A DNA stretch of 64,000 nucleotides, taken from an uncultured Alphaproteobacteria bacterium. Its GTDB lineage: Bacteria > Pseudomonadota > Alphaproteobacteria > MPNO01 > UBA2964. Under the pieces are notes generated by a model. It was not told the DNA's origin. It worked only from the letters and a program-made list of their open reading frames with translations, and searched no databases. The DNA lies in the NCBI GenBank assembly GCA_951812775.1, contig OX638326.1, positions 3,359,391-3,423,390 on the forward strand. Reading direction: 5' to 3'. Of the stretch, positions 50,974 to 59,912 are shown piece by piece (positions within the stretch are counted from its first letter, which is position 1; each line of letters opens with the position of its first letter). Made by a program: the position numbers and the translations under genes.

Positions 50974-51011
50974 GTCTTCGACGTCACTTTTAGTCTTCGA
51001 CGTCACTTTTA
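50974..51011 (-). repeat. Perfect 19-base tandem repeat upstream of hisN
   Basis: The unit GTCTTCGACGTCACTTTTA occurs twice back to back (50974-50992 and 50993-51011), each holding the palindrome GACGTC. It lies in the 5' region of the hisN-yej unit and could be a duplicated operator or a slippage duplication. Confidence 0.8.
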
Positions 51012-51108
51012 AAGGAGCGTTCCTGATTTTTTTATCGCGGTGATACAATATCAATCGGTATTTATGGTGTCAGCCGCTCAAATCAGTCAGATAAATCAAT
51101 TTTGCGGG

Positions 51109-51588
51109 TTAATGCACTGTTTTGTAGCTAAAGGCTCCAATCAGGTGCGAGACAGTACCGCCATCATCGGTAACTGGAAGGAAAACACTGCGATACAGGA
51201 TTTCATCGCCGCTGGCATTGGTGAATGCCCCAACATCAGCGATCAGTTTCTTCATTTCAGCGGCGACACGCCAGAAAACAAGGCCGCGCTCGATTGTTGA
51301 CGGCATTATCTTCCTCAAAGGCTGGCCAATTGGATCGCAGGCCAAGGCGTTTTGAAAGTCGGTTCCGCAGTGAATGACATGGTCTTCGGTTTCATTATTT
51401 CCGACGGCGATAACAATAATGCTGGCCGACATCCCGTCGTTAAGGGAATTCAGGCAAAGTTCCCTGTCCGGGAATGGTGCTGTGTCACGGAGTGCATCCC
51501 AACGGCGTAGAGCCCGTCCGATTATCCGCCGCTCATCGATATCATGATCGGCGATGGAGATTTGTGAGGGGGCAGCTGTGTCGAGCAT
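51109..51588 (-). CDS. PAS-like domain protein (PAS_5 type)
   Basis: A 159-residue soluble protein. It follows the alphaproteobacterial PAS_5 plan: a short helix (IIGRALRRWDALRDTAPFPD), a strand pair giving IIVIAVGNNETEDHVIHCGT, then a PAS-like body with IGQPLRKIMPSTIERGLVFW and a C-terminal strand RSVFLPVTDDGGTVSHLIGA. There is no effector domain, so it may sense a ligand and act through a partner. No cofactor-binding residue is certain. It stands alone between hisN and the cytochrome gene. The family call is by overall pattern only. Confidence 0.6.
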   Translation of the reverse strand: MLDTAAPSQISIADHDIDERRIIGRALRRWDALRDTAPFPDRELCLNSLNDGMSASIIVIAVGNNETEDHVIHCGTDFQNALACDPIGQPLRKIMPSTIERGLVFWRVAAEMKKLIADVGAFTNASGDEILYRSVFLPVTDDGGTVSHLIGAFSYKTVH

Positions 51589-51683
51589 ATAGAGTTATCC
51601 CCAGCTAAGATGTGGATAACTCTATAGATTATATAGTTAACAGAACCTTACCGGCCTGCTCCCCTTGTAGAGGGTATTTGCTT

Positions 51684-52205
51684 TTAGGGCAGTGCTTTAG
51701 GCGATGCGCTTAGGGAGCGGAGATAGGCAATCAAATTGGCGCGATCCTTGGGTTTTTTAATTCCAACGAAGGCCATTTTCGTACCTTTGATGTATTTTCG
51801 TGGTTTGGCCATGAACTTATTGAGTTCCTCATATCCCCATTTTTTCTTCATCGCTTTCATGCCAGAAGAATATTTGTAGTCGCTTCTCCCGGCCATTTCG
51901 CGGTCTACGATTTCCCAAAGTGCAGGGCCGATCTTGTGTTTGCCGCCTTTATTAAAGGTATGGCAAGCCTTGCAAAGGTTCGCGACCTTTTTGCCCTTTT
52001 CGACACTGGCGCTCGCCAGGAGCGGGCCGATGGGTTCCAGTTTCTTTTCCTCTTTCTTTACAGGCGCAGGCGCGTCAGCGACGACGACCGTGTTCTTGTG
52101 GTCCTTGGGTTTTACCAAAGCATCACCGATGATACCGATGACCATTGCGACAAGGGCGACAGTAAGGATTGCGCCAGCGATTTTGTTAATCTCAAATGAG
52201 GACAT
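51684..52205 (-). CDS. cycM: Membrane-anchored class I cytochrome c (CycM-like)
   Basis: A 173-residue cytochrome. Residues about 8-28 (KIAGAILTVALVAMVIGIIG) form an uncleaved N-terminal anchor. A Lys/Pro/Ala linker follows, then the haem motif Cys78-Lys-Ala-Cys81-His82 (LCKACHTFNKGG), and Met144 in IKGTKMAFVGIKK as the sixth ligand. This is the layout of CycM/cytochrome c552, which passes electrons from complex III to the terminal oxidase in alphaproteobacteria. The gene is divergent from kdsB with a gap of about 190 bases that shows no other features. Complete and normal length. Confidence 0.9.
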   Translation of the reverse strand: MSSFEINKIAGAILTVALVAMVIGIIGDALVKPKDHKNTVVVADAPAPVKKEEKKLEPIGPLLASASVEKGKKVANLCKACHTFNKGGKHKIGPALWEIVDREMAGRSDYKYSSGMKAMKKKWGYEELNKFMAKPRKYIKGTKMAFVGIKKPKDRANLIAYLRSLSASPKALP

Positions 52206-52397
52206 GTTGGAACCTCGATGGGTCAGGAATCAATCTGCGCCTTAATAGGCCTCGATAGCATGATCAGTACAGTAAAACATGCCTGATTTTCCATTTATAT
52301 GGCACCATTTGGGGACGTGGCATGTTGCCGCATATAGTTGTGGCACGGTAAAGAGACATAGCTCTATCAACCAATAGCATTTGCAGAAAGCGATTTT

Positions 52398-53129
52398 GTG
52401 AAGCCAATCATTGTAATTCCTGCTCGTCTGGCCTCGACACGTCTGCCTGACAAACCCCTGGCTGATATTGCTGGACTACCAATGATCGTTCATGTGTTGC
52501 GGTGTGCCGAGACAGCGAAAGTCGGTCCTGTGCTGGTCGCGTGTGGTGATCAGGCAATTGCGGATGCCGTTATTGCAGAGGGAGGTCAGGCCGTAATGAC
52601 CAATCCCGATCTGCCCAGCGGCTCTGATCGGGTGTTTGCTGCGTTAGACCTATATGACCCAACCGGAGAATACGACGCGGTCGTTAATCTTCAAGGCGAT
52701 CTCCCGACAATCGATCCGGAGGTTATCGGGGCCGTGCTGACACCGTTGGGAGATGCCGCGGTTGATATTGCCACTCTTGTTACAAGGATTTCCGATGAAA
52801 CAGAGCGACAGGACCCGAACGCCGTAAAGGCCGTTGTCGGACTGGCCGAAGGAGAAGCGATTGGGCGAGCGCTGTATTTCAGTCGTGCGACTGTTCCTTT
52901 CGGTGAGGGGGCACATTATCACCATATTGGCATCTATGCTTATCGTCGGGAGGCGTTGCGACGGTTTGTCGAGTTGCCGGAGAGCGTTTTGGAAAAGCGT
53001 GAGAAGCTCGAACAGCTCCGCGCGCTGGAAGCCGGGATGCGCATTGATGTTGCACTCGTTGACACCGTCCCGGACGGTGTCGATACTCCGGCCGACCTTG
53101 AACGTGCGCGCGCAATATTGGGAACCTAG
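52398..53129 (+). CDS. kdsB: 3-deoxy-manno-octulosonate cytidylyltransferase
   Basis: A 243-residue nucleotidyltransferase that activates KDO as CMP-KDO for lipopolysaccharide core synthesis. The N-terminal [19 protein letters not shown] is the KdsB signature; [19 protein letters not shown] carries the metal aspartate, and [20 protein letters not shown] the sugar-binding His-Ile-Gly. Start is a GTG at 52398 with AGAAAG ten bases upstream. pheA follows 22 bases later, so the two are co-transcribed. Presence of the gene indicates a Gram-negative cell with KDO-containing LPS. Confidence 0.95.
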   Translation: MKPIIVIPARLASTRLPDKPLADIAGLPMIVHVLRCAETAKVGPVLVACGDQAIADAVIAEGGQAVMTNPDLPSGSDRVFAALDLYDPTGEYDAVVNLQGDLPTIDPEVIGAVLTPLGDAAVDIATLVTRISDETERQDPNAVKAVVGLAEGEAIGRALYFSRATVPFGEGAHYHHIGIYAYRREALRRFVELPESVLEKREKLEQLRALEAGMRIDVALVDTVPDGVDTPADLERARAILGT

Positions 53130-53151
53130 CTCCAACCCGGCAGTTTGAAAC

Positions 53152-54012
53152 ATGGCTATTTCAAAAAAACCATCGAACACCATTGTGTTCCAGGGATTGC
53201 CTGGAGCTTATTCTCATCTCGCTTGCCAACAGGTTTATCCCGATATGCATGCGCTGCCGGCGCAGACTTTTGAGGATATGTTCGCTGCGGTCCAAGGCGG
53301 CCGTGCGAAGTTCGCGATGACACCAATTGAAAACTCTGCCGCTGGCCGCGTTGCCGACATCCATCGGTTGATGCCAGACTCCGGATTATTTGTCGTGCGC
53401 GAACATTTCATGCGGGTAAATCACCATTTGCTGGTGCCCAAGGGCGCGACTCTAAAGTCGATTCGCGTTGTGCGCAGTCACGTCCACGCTTTGGCGCAAT
53501 GCCGGGCGATAATCCAAAAGATGAAGCTCGATGCCATAGTGCATGCTGATACCGCAGGTGCTGCAAAGGAACTGTCTGGGCATGGCGATACCAGTGAGGC
53601 GGCCATTGCTTCAAAGCTGGCGGGTGAAATTTATGGACTGAAATCACTCCGCGCCAATATTGAGGATGCGGATCACAACACAACACGCTTTGTCATTTTG
53701 TCTCGCCGGGCGCAAAAGCAGGCCCCTGGATCAGGACCTCTGATAACCAGCTTCGTATTCCGGGTGCGGAATGTTCCGGCGGCGCTCTTTAAGTCGCTTG
53801 GTGGCTTCGCAACTAATGGTGTCAATATCACCAAGCTTGAAAGTTACATGGTGAAGGGAAGCTTTAAAGCCACCCAGTTCTACGCTGACGTAGAGGGGCA
53901 CCCTGATGATGAGAATCTCACGCTCGCATTGGAAGAACTCAAGTTCTTCTCGCATGAGGTACGGATTCTCGGAACGTATCCCGCGGCTTCATATCGAAAA
54001 CGGAACAAGTAG
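53152..54012 (+). CDS. pheA: Prephenate dehydratase
   Basis: A 286-residue monofunctional prephenate dehydratase, making phenylpyruvate for phenylalanine synthesis. The catalytic part has VFQGLPGAYSHLACQQVYPD, KFAMTPIENSAAGRVADIH and DADHNTTRFVILSR, with the essential Thr-Arg-Phe. A C-terminal ACT domain, from about LITSFVFRVRNVPAALFKSL, would bind phenylalanine for feedback control; it reads ITKLESYMVKGSFK where many homologues have ESRP. No chorismate mutase domain is fused. It follows kdsB and is convergent with nudC, 16 bases apart. Confidence 0.95.
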   Translation: MAISKKPSNTIVFQGLPGAYSHLACQQVYPDMHALPAQTFEDMFAAVQGGRAKFAMTPIENSAAGRVADIHRLMPDSGLFVVREHFMRVNHHLLVPKGATLKSIRVVRSHVHALAQCRAIIQKMKLDAIVHADTAGAAKELSGHGDTSEAAIASKLAGEIYGLKSLRANIEDADHNTTRFVILSRRAQKQAPGSGPLITSFVFRVRNVPAALFKSLGGFATNGVNITKLESYMVKGSFKATQFYADVEGHPDDENLTLALEELKFFSHEVRILGTYPAASYRKRNK

Positions 54013-54028
54013 AAATCCCATTGATGGG

Positions 54029-54949
54029 TTAGGGCCCAATTCCAAGAGCCCATTCTGCGATGAGACGCCGCGTGATCGATACTGAGTGCGGTTTTTTGGC
54101 GTACGCCTTTGCCTCGTCAAGCATTTCTTCCCGGGTGAACCATCGTGCGTCGGCAAGCTCATCATCGGCTATCGAGATCGTTTCGCTTTCCGCTTCAGCG
54201 AAAAAACCAAGCATGAGGTTCGACGGGAAGGGCCAGGGCTGAGAAGAATGATAGCGGATGTTGGTAATCGGAATGCCAATCTCTTCCATCACTTCACGGG
54301 CCACCGCCCCTTCCAGTGTTTCTCCAGGTTCGACGAAGCCTGCCAAAATTGAGAAACGGTCCTCGGGCCATTCTTTCTTGCGTCCGAGAATTATTTTGTC
54401 GCCAGAACTGACGAGCATGATGACCGCCATATCGGTGCGTGGAAAGTGCTGGGTTCTGCAGGCCAGGTTGGTACATAACCTCATATGACCGCCATCCTTC
54501 GGAATAGTGGGATGACCACAGCGACCACAGAATTTGTGCGTTTTGTGCCATTGGGCAATCGCGCGTGAATAAGCGAGTAAACCACCATCTTCGCGCGGCA
54601 AGGCCAGACTGATATCACGGATATCCGTAAATTCACCGACCTCTTTCAGTGCGGGCAGATCGTGAGGCTCGTCGATATGAGATAAATCGATGGCAAAATG
54701 CGGTACCTCGTCGCGATATCCGAGAAATATCAAGTGCGTATCTTTGCCACTGATGTCTTCTAGGTGGGCTATTGAGAGGTGGACGGCGCTCGGATTTTCT
54801 GAATTCTGGGCGATAAGGTTTCGGGTTCGCCAAATCGGCACAATGACTGCGGTCTCATCATTACTGAGGGTTTCGAGCCAGGCCGAATCGGTACGGCGTT
54901 CGGCCATGCGATTGAGGCCCGTTTCGCCAAAAAAATTAGGAGATTTCAT
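54029..54949 (-). CDS. nudC: NAD+ diphosphatase NudC
   Basis: A 306-residue Nudix hydrolase. Order of parts: N-terminal domain, a zinc ribbon with FCGRCGHPT and CTNLACRTQHFPR, the Nudix box GFVEPGETLEGAVAREVMEE, and the NudC-specific SQPWPFPSNLMLGF. It cleaves NADH or NAD+ to NMN and AMP and removes NAD caps from RNA. Length is normal. It is divergent from the SRP RNA gene. The ATG at 54949 is taken; MAERR at residue 15 is a possible shorter start but would remove family sequence. Confidence 0.94.
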   Translation of the reverse strand: MKSPNFFGETGLNRMAERRTDSAWLETLSNDETAVIVPIWRTRNLIAQNSENPSAVHLSIAHLEDISGKDTHLIFLGYRDEVPHFAIDLSHIDEPHDLPALKEVGEFTDIRDISLALPREDGGLLAYSRAIAQWHKTHKFCGRCGHPTIPKDGGHMRLCTNLACRTQHFPRTDMAVIMLVSSGDKIILGRKKEWPEDRFSILAGFVEPGETLEGAVAREVMEEIGIPITNIRYHSSQPWPFPSNLMLGFFAEAESETISIADDELADARWFTREEMLDEAKAYAKKPHSVSITRRLIAEWALGIGP

Positions 54950-55009
54950 ATTTGTAACCTCGCATGGCGGACACTATGACGCAATGTTGCCGCAAACGCG
55001 TTTAGCGTC

Positions 55010-55039
55010 TTGGGGCCGCGTGAAGTTTCCTGATATAAT
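55010..55039 (+). promoter_or_regulatory. Promoter of the SRP RNA gene
   Basis: A perfect -10 TATAAT at 55034-55039 is preceded, after 18 bases, by a partial -35 TTGGGG at 55010-55015. Transcription would start near 55046, at the first G of the RNA stem. Confidence 0.6.
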
Positions 55040-55042
55040 AAT

Positions 55043-55144
55043 GTTGGGAGGTTGGCGATGGACGAGTTCCTCGCTAACCCGGTCAGGTCCGGAAGGAAGC
55101 AGCCGTAACGAGTCTTTCTCGGGTCATTTGTCCAGCCTCCCACC
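55043..55144 (+). ncRNA. ffs: Signal recognition particle RNA (4.5S RNA)
   Basis: The conserved core TAACCCGGTCAGG, then TCCGGAAGGAAGCAGCCGTA, is the SRP RNA apical domain with the GGAA tetraloop and the symmetric and asymmetric internal loops bound by Ffh. The ends pair: GGGAGGTTGG at 55046-55055 with CCAGCCTCCC at 55132-55141. About 100 nt, the small bacterial type without an Alu domain. It guides ribosomes making membrane proteins to the Sec translocon. Position just before dnaX is common in alphaproteobacteria. Confidence 0.95.
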
Positions 55145-55202
55145 GGATTTCCTCATCGGAGGGGATCAGGAGCAACACACAGGCCAGACAGGGGCACACA
55201 AC

Positions 55203-57032
55203 GTGGCATCCGACGATACACCGTCACCTCAGCCGTATCGCGTTCTCGCCCGGAAATACCGGCCCCGGACCTTTGCCGAGCTTATTGGTCAGGACGCGAT
55301 GGTGCGAACCTTGACCAATGCCATTCATGCCGACCGATTACCCCACGCTTTTATCCTTACGGGGGTACGTGGCGTCGGAAAAACCAGTACGGCCCGCATT
55401 ATTGCACGGGCACTCAACTGTGTTGGTGAAGACGGTAATGGAGGGCCGACACCGCAATCCTGCGGTGTGTGCGCGCATTGTCTGGCGATTACAGAAGACC
55501 GGCATGTCGATGTTATCGAAATGGATGCGGCAAGCCGTACCGGTGTAAACGATATTCGTGAGCTGATTGACGGTGTCCGCTACCGGCCCGTGGATGCACG
55601 TTTTAAAATTTATATCATCGATGAGGTTCATATGTTGTCGTCCAGCGCGTTTAACGCGCTGCTGAAGACGCTGGAAGAACCGCCTGAGCATGTAAAGTTT
55701 ATCTTTGCGACAACAGAAACCCGCAAAGTTCCCGTGACGGTGTTGTCTCGATGCCAGCGTTTTGATCTCCGCCGTGTCGATGCGGAGACGTTGATTGCCC
55801 ATTTCAATATGGTTGCGGAACAGGAATCCGCGAAGGTTGCAGAATGTGCAATGGCGTTGATTGCCCGTGCGGCTGATGGCTCGGTACGGGATGGCTTGTC
55901 GTTGCTCGATCAGGCGATAGCGCACACCGGTACCACTGATGGTGGAGAAGTTTCAGAGGACGCCGTCCGTGAAATGCTGGGCCTGGCGGATGGCGGGCTT
56001 ATCTATGATCTATTTGCAGCCGCGATGCAGGGTACTGTCGATGAAGCCCTAAAAATTTTTAACCAGCTTTATGATGCTGGCGCTGACCCGGTGATCGTTT
56101 TGCAGGATTTACTGCAGCTAACGCACTGGCTCACCCGGATTAAGTTGTCGCCGTCAGCAGCCGAAGGGCAGGGAATCTCGCAAATGGATCGCGAGCGCGG
56201 TCTATCGCTTGCCGAATCATTGTCAGTACCAACGTTGGGCCGGACCTGGCAGTTACTGTTAAAAGGTTTAGGTGAAGTTCAGAGCCTGCCTTCAACGGCG
56301 CAAGCAGCAGAAATGGTGCTGATAAGGCTAGCCTATATGGCTGACTTGCCGAGCCCCGCGGATTTAGTCCGTACTTTAAAAGATACGCCAACGAATACTG
56401 CAACCACAGCGCCCGCGACTACCCCATCACCATCGTCGACGGCGGCAACACCTCCCCAGCAGGCATCTGTATCAGATGATGGGGGGGCACGAATGGCCGG
56501 TGGCATGGGGTCCCGTGATGTGCTTCCTCAGCAGGAGCCGATGCCTGATCCTGAGTCCGTGCCTGTACAGGAGACCCAGCAAGCCTCCGTGCCGGAGGGG
56601 CAAGGCAGTGGTATCCAAAACTTCGAACAGCTCGTTGTTATGTTTGAAGAACGCCGAGAAGCTATTTTGCATGCGACATTGGTCAATCATGTTCATCTTG
56701 TGCGGTTTGAACCGGGACATGTTGTCCTGCGGGCGGAACCTGAGGCGCCATCAGATCTCGCGACCATGGTCAGCAAGCATTTGAGCGAATGGACTGGTGA
56801 TCAGTGGTTGGTCAGTCTTTCGGAAGAAGTCGGTGCCCCGACAATTCGCCAACAGCTGGACGCAAAAGAGGCGGAGCGGCGGGGTAGGGCAACGAGCCAT
56901 CCATTGGTTCAGGCGGCTTTGGAAGCTTTTCCTGGGGCGACGGTAGAGGCCGTTACAGAACGGGCTCCAGAAGAATTCATAGACTCCGTTGAAGATGATG
57001 ATGACACCGAAACCGAAAAGGCAGACTCATGA
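55203..57032 (+). CDS. dnaX: DNA polymerase III subunit gamma/tau
   Basis: A 609-residue clamp-loader subunit. The AAA+ module has Walker A GVRGVGKT at residues 54-61, a zinc site Cys73, Cys87, Cys90, Cys93 (GVCAHC), Walker [13 protein letters not shown] and sensor 1 [13 protein letters not shown] low-complexity Thr/Pro/Ser/Gln linker (about residues 400-470) leads to the tau C-terminal domain that contacts the polymerase. The GTG at 55203 is taken as start since the frame further upstream runs through the SRP RNA. I see no strong slippery heptamer for a short gamma form. Its stop overlaps ybaB by ATGA. Confidence 0.93.
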   Translation: MASDDTPSPQPYRVLARKYRPRTFAELIGQDAMVRTLTNAIHADRLPHAFILTGVRGVGKTSTARIIARALNCVGEDGNGGPTPQSCGVCAHCLAITEDRHVDVIEMDAASRTGVNDIRELIDGVRYRPVDARFKIYIIDEVHMLSSSAFNALLKTLEEPPEHVKFIFATTETRKVPVTVLSRCQRFDLRRVDAETLIAHFNMVAEQESAKVAECAMALIARAADGSVRDGLSLLDQAIAHTGTTDGGEVSEDAVREMLGLADGGLIYDLFAAAMQGTVDEALKIFNQLYDAGADPVIVLQDLLQLTHWLTRIKLSPSAAEGQGISQMDRERGLSLAESLSVPTLGRTWQLLLKGLGEVQSLPSTAQAAEMVLIRLAYMADLPSPADLVRTLKDTPTNTATTAPATTPSPSSTAATPPQQASVSDDGGARMAGGMGSRDVLPQQEPMPDPESVPVQETQQASVPEGQGSGIQNFEQLVVMFEERREAILHATLVNHVHLVRFEPGHVVLRAEPEAPSDLATMVSKHLSEWTGDQWLVSLSEEVGAPTIRQQLDAKEAERRGRATSHPLVQAALEAFPGATVEAVTERAPEEFIDSVEDDDDTETEKADS

Positions 57033-57352
57033 AGAATCTAGGCCAGATGATGAAACAGGCCCAGGAAATGCAGACCAAGATGCAGGAGATGCAGGAAAAG
57101 CTTGTTGAGATTGAGATCTCGGGCGCATCAGGGGGGGGCATGGTTACGGTTCGGTTGAATGGGAAGGGCGAGATGCTTGGTTTGCACATTGACCCTTCTC
57201 TTTTCAATTCAAATGATGCGGAAGTTGTTGAAGATCTAATTGTCGCGGCTTTTTCGGATGCAAAAGGGAAGCTGGAAGTTCGGGTTGCTGAAGAAATGTC
57301 TAAAGTTACAGGTGGTCTTGATCTGCCGCCGGGTCTCAACCTACCGATCTAA
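57029..57352 (+). CDS. ybaB: YbaB/EbfC nucleoid-associated protein
   Basis: A 107-residue DNA-binding protein. The helical start [20 protein letters not shown] forms the tweezer arms, followed by [20 protein letters not shown] and the final LPPGLNLPI. The ATG overlaps the dnaX stop (ATGA), and recR follows 39 bases later, as in most proteobacteria. It is a dimer that binds DNA with little sequence preference. Normal length. Confidence 0.94.
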   Translation: MKNLGQMMKQAQEMQTKMQEMQEKLVEIEISGASGGGMVTVRLNGKGEMLGLHIDPSLFNSNDAEVVEDLIVAAFSDAKGKLEVRVAEEMSKVTGGLDLPPGLNLPI

Positions 57353-57391
57353 CATTTCGATGATCGGACTAGATGTCAGGGAAATTCGGTA

Positions 57392-57985
57392 ATGGCTGTC
57401 AGCGCCATTGATCATCTTATTCAGTTTTTTGCGCGGTTGCCCGGGCTCGGTCCGCGATCAGCACGACGTGCGGTTTTGTTCCTCATCAAACGGCGTGAAA
57501 GCTTAATGCTGCCTTTGGCGCAGGCTCTGAACGATGCAGCCGAAGCAATGAAAAGCTGCGCCCGCTGCGGCAATATCGATGTCACGGACCCATGTTCAGT
57601 CTGCGTTGATACTCGACGAGATATTTCTGTTATCTGCGTTGTGGAAGATGTCGCGGATCTTTGGGCGCTTGAACGTACAGCATCGTTTAGCGGTCTTTAT
57701 CATGTTCTGGGCGGGACATTATCGGCCCTGGATGGGGTAGGCCCTGAAGACCTGGCGATTGCGGAGCTGGTCGCGCGCGCTGAAGCCGATAAGGTTTCTG
57801 AAATTATTCTGGCGACCTCCGCTACCGTTGATGGTCAGACAACAGCACATTATGTCGCCGAACGGTTGACGGAGTCTGGCGTAAAAATATCCCGGCTCGC
57901 ACACGGCGTACCCGTTGGCGGTGAATTGGACTATCTTGATGATGGGACACTTTCGGCCGCGCTTAAAGCACGCTGCGCGATTTAG
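57392..57985 (+). CDS. recR: Recombination protein RecR
   Basis: A 197-residue RecFOR-pathway protein. It has a helix-hairpin-helix region [19 protein letters not shown], a four-cysteine zinc finger [16 protein letters not shown], and a Toprim domain with [19 protein letters not shown]. The C-terminal [20 protein letters not shown] is the family end. With RecO it loads RecA on gapped DNA. It follows ybaB in the usual dnaX-ybaB-recR unit. Confidence 0.95.
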   Translation: MAVSAIDHLIQFFARLPGLGPRSARRAVLFLIKRRESLMLPLAQALNDAAEAMKSCARCGNIDVTDPCSVCVDTRRDISVICVVEDVADLWALERTASFSGLYHVLGGTLSALDGVGPEDLAIAELVARAEADKVSEIILATSATVDGQTTAHYVAERLTESGVKISRLAHGVPVGGELDYLDDGTLSAALKARCAI

Positions 57986-58010
57986 CGCATATACAGACGG
58001 GACAACGACC

Positions 58011-58661
58011 ATGATTACCTGCATCCCCGAGTTGCTCACTTCAGAAGAAACAGCGCGTTTGCGGGCTCTTTCCAAGAACGTGGAATATGAAAGCGGAACG
58101 GCAACAGCGGGCAAACGTGTTCACAATATTAAAAATAATCTGCAGATGAAGGATGGGTCCAGCGGGCAGCAGGAGGTTCATCAGATTCTCGGGATTGCTT
58201 TACAACGCAATCCGCTCTTTCAGAGTGTCGCATTGCCTAAGGTCATCTTTCCGCCAACCTTAAGTCGATACAGTGACGGGATGACCTATGGCAGTCATGT
58301 AGACGCCGCGATAATGGGCAATATGAGGGTCGATGTTTCAATCACTGTGTTTTTGAATGATCCGGATAGCTATGACGGTGGCGCGCTAACGCTGGAAAGT
58401 GGTGCGGGTGATCAGCTTATTAAACTGCCACCAGGTCACGCCGTGGTTTACCCGACGGGGGTATTCCATAGGGTGTCGCCGGTCACCCGGGGGGAACGTT
58501 TGGCGGCTGTCACCTGGATTCAAAGTGCAGTGCGGAATGTTGAGCATCGTGCCGTCTTGCATGATCTGAGAACAGCGATTGATCAACTCGAAGACGAAAA
58601 TACCATACCACTTCTGGTCAAGACCCACGCCAATCTTTTACGTATGTGGACTGATATCTGA
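58011..58661 (+). CDS. PiuC/YbiX-type Fe(II)/2-oxoglutarate hydroxylase
   Basis: A 216-residue prolyl-4-hydroxylase-fold enzyme. Iron ligands are His96 and Asp98 (YGSHVDAAIMG) and His153 (VFHRVSPVTRG); Arg163 (GERLAAVTWIQS) should bind 2-oxoglutarate. Length and motif set match PiuC/YbiX, genes often found with siderophore receptors and induced by low iron. Here no TonB receptor lies nearby. The ATG at 58011 gives the family N-terminus MITCIPELLT; an upstream in-frame start at 57915 lies within recR. It ends one base before the convergent nupC stop. Confidence 0.88.
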   Translation: MITCIPELLTSEETARLRALSKNVEYESGTATAGKRVHNIKNNLQMKDGSSGQQEVHQILGIALQRNPLFQSVALPKVIFPPTLSRYSDGMTYGSHVDAAIMGNMRVDVSITVFLNDPDSYDGGALTLESGAGDQLIKLPPGHAVVYPTGVFHRVSPVTRGERLAAVTWIQSAVRNVEHRAVLHDLRTAIDQLEDENTIPLLVKTHANLLRMWTDI

Positions 58662-58662
58662 G

Positions 58663-59898
58663 TTAGAGAATTAGTCCGACCATAGCGGCGGTCAGACAAG
58701 TCGCCATGACACCAGCCAAAATGGAGTGCATGCCAAGCCCCACAATTTCGCCCCGTCGCTCGGGGGCCATTGCCCCTAAACCACCTATCATAATACCGAG
58801 GCTCTGAAAGTTCGCAAAACCACAAAGAGCATAGGTCATGATTAACTTGCTATGATTGGTGAGGCCGCCTTCCGGAATCTGGGCCATTTTGAGATAGGCA
58901 AGTAATTCATTGAGCACGACCTTGGTTCCCAAAAGGCTTCCGGCAGCCCCGGCTTCGGCCCATGGAATACCGATAAGCCACGCGACAGGTGCCATGAGAT
59001 ATCCCAGAACACCCTGCAGCGTTATCGGACTACCACCCCAGTCGGGAAAACATCCAAGCCCGGCATTTACCAGTGCGACCAATGCCACGACGACGATAAG
59101 CATCGCACAAATATTGAGAAGCAAAGTCAGCCCATCCAGTGTTCCTTTGGTGACCGCATCCATGGAATTCTGGTATTGGCTTTCAAGTGACGTGGTGCCC
59201 TCATTGTCGTCGTTGGTTGGCGGTATCATCAAACGGGCAATAATAATTGCCGCGGGGGCGTTCAGGATTGACGCAGTTAACAAATGACCGATGGGGTCGT
59301 CGATTACACCGATTAGAAATGTTGCGTACAGGACCATAACCGTACCGGCGATCGTTGCCATGCCCGCGACCATGATGACGAACAGATCGCTACGGCTGGC
59401 CTTCGCCAAATAAGGTCGGACCAAAAGCGGTGCTTCAACCATGCCAACAAAAACGTTGGCGGCGGTGCTGACACCTGCGGTACCCCCAACACCAAGTGTC
59501 TTGTTCAGGCACCAGGCAAATCCGCGCACGATCGCTGGCAGGATGCGCCAGTGATACAGCAATGCGGAAATAGCGCTGATAACCAGGACAAGGGGTAGGG
59601 CCTGAAAGGCAAGAATAAACGCGCTGCTTCCAGGTTTGGCGTCGAAGGGAAGGGCTCCACCACCCAGGTAGCCGAGCAGAAATGAAGTGCCTTGTTGCGT
59701 TGCGTACTGTAGCGCTGTGACGACGCTGTTGAGCGCTAGAAATCCATCCCGGGCGATTGGCAACTTTAGAAGAACAATTGCCAGACATATTTGCAGGGCT
59801 AACCCGGCGACGAGTGTCCGAACCGGAAGTGCTCGCCTGTTTTCGCTGAAGACCCACGCCAGAAACAAAATAACGAAGATACCAAGGATTGCTTGAAT
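58663..59898 (-). CDS. nupC: NupC-family nucleoside transporter, apparently with an ATT start
   Basis: An approximately 411-residue concentrative nucleoside transporter with many helices. Typical parts are FLGYLGGGALPF-like LLGYLGGGALPFDAKPGSS, AANVFVGMVEAPLLVRPYLA and the late TYALCGFANFQSLGIMIGGL. It takes up nucleosides with protons or sodium. The first ATG/GTG/TTG in frame is TTG 59868, which lies inside helix one. Ten codons upstream, ATT at 59896-59898 follows AGGAG by eight bases and begins IQAILGIFVILFLAWVFSEN, exactly the usual NupC opening. Translation from ATT is therefore likely. The gene follows rmuC by 14 bases. Confidence 0.88.
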   Translation of the reverse strand: MQAILGIFVILFLAWVFSENRRALPVRTLVAGLALQICLAIVLLKLPIARDGFLALNSVVTALQYATQQGTSFLLGYLGGGALPFDAKPGSSAFILAFQALPLVLVISAISALLYHWRILPAIVRGFAWCLNKTLGVGGTAGVSTAANVFVGMVEAPLLVRPYLAKASRSDLFVIMVAGMATIAGTVMVLYATFLIGVIDDPIGHLLTASILNAPAAIIIARLMIPPTNDDNEGTTSLESQYQNSMDAVTKGTLDGLTLLLNICAMLIVVVALVALVNAGLGCFPDWGGSPITLQGVLGYLMAPVAWLIGIPWAEAGAAGSLLGTKVVLNELLAYLKMAQIPEGGLTNHSKLIMTYALCGFANFQSLGIMIGGLGAMAPERRGEIVGLGMHSILAGVMATCLTAAMVGLIL

Positions 59899-59912
59899 GT
59901 TTGACGCTCCTG

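Noticed and set aside
50974-51011. CRISPR-like repeats
   Set aside because: There are only two abutting units and no spacers, and no cas genes occur in the window. The same holds for the repeat at 61702.
52206-52397. Riboswitch or small RNA in the kdsB-cycM gap
   Set aside because: I see no conserved riboswitch motif or strong hairpin, only a normal divergent promoter region.
54690-55202. Extension of dnaX upstream to 54690
   Set aside because: The extension runs through the SRP RNA and the nudC gene; the conserved DnaX sequence begins shortly after GTG 55203.
55203-57032. Programmed frameshift in dnaX giving a gamma form
   Set aside because: I found no A-AAA-AAG-like heptamer with a following hairpin in the linker region; the short CTTTAAAAGAT stretch is not convincing.
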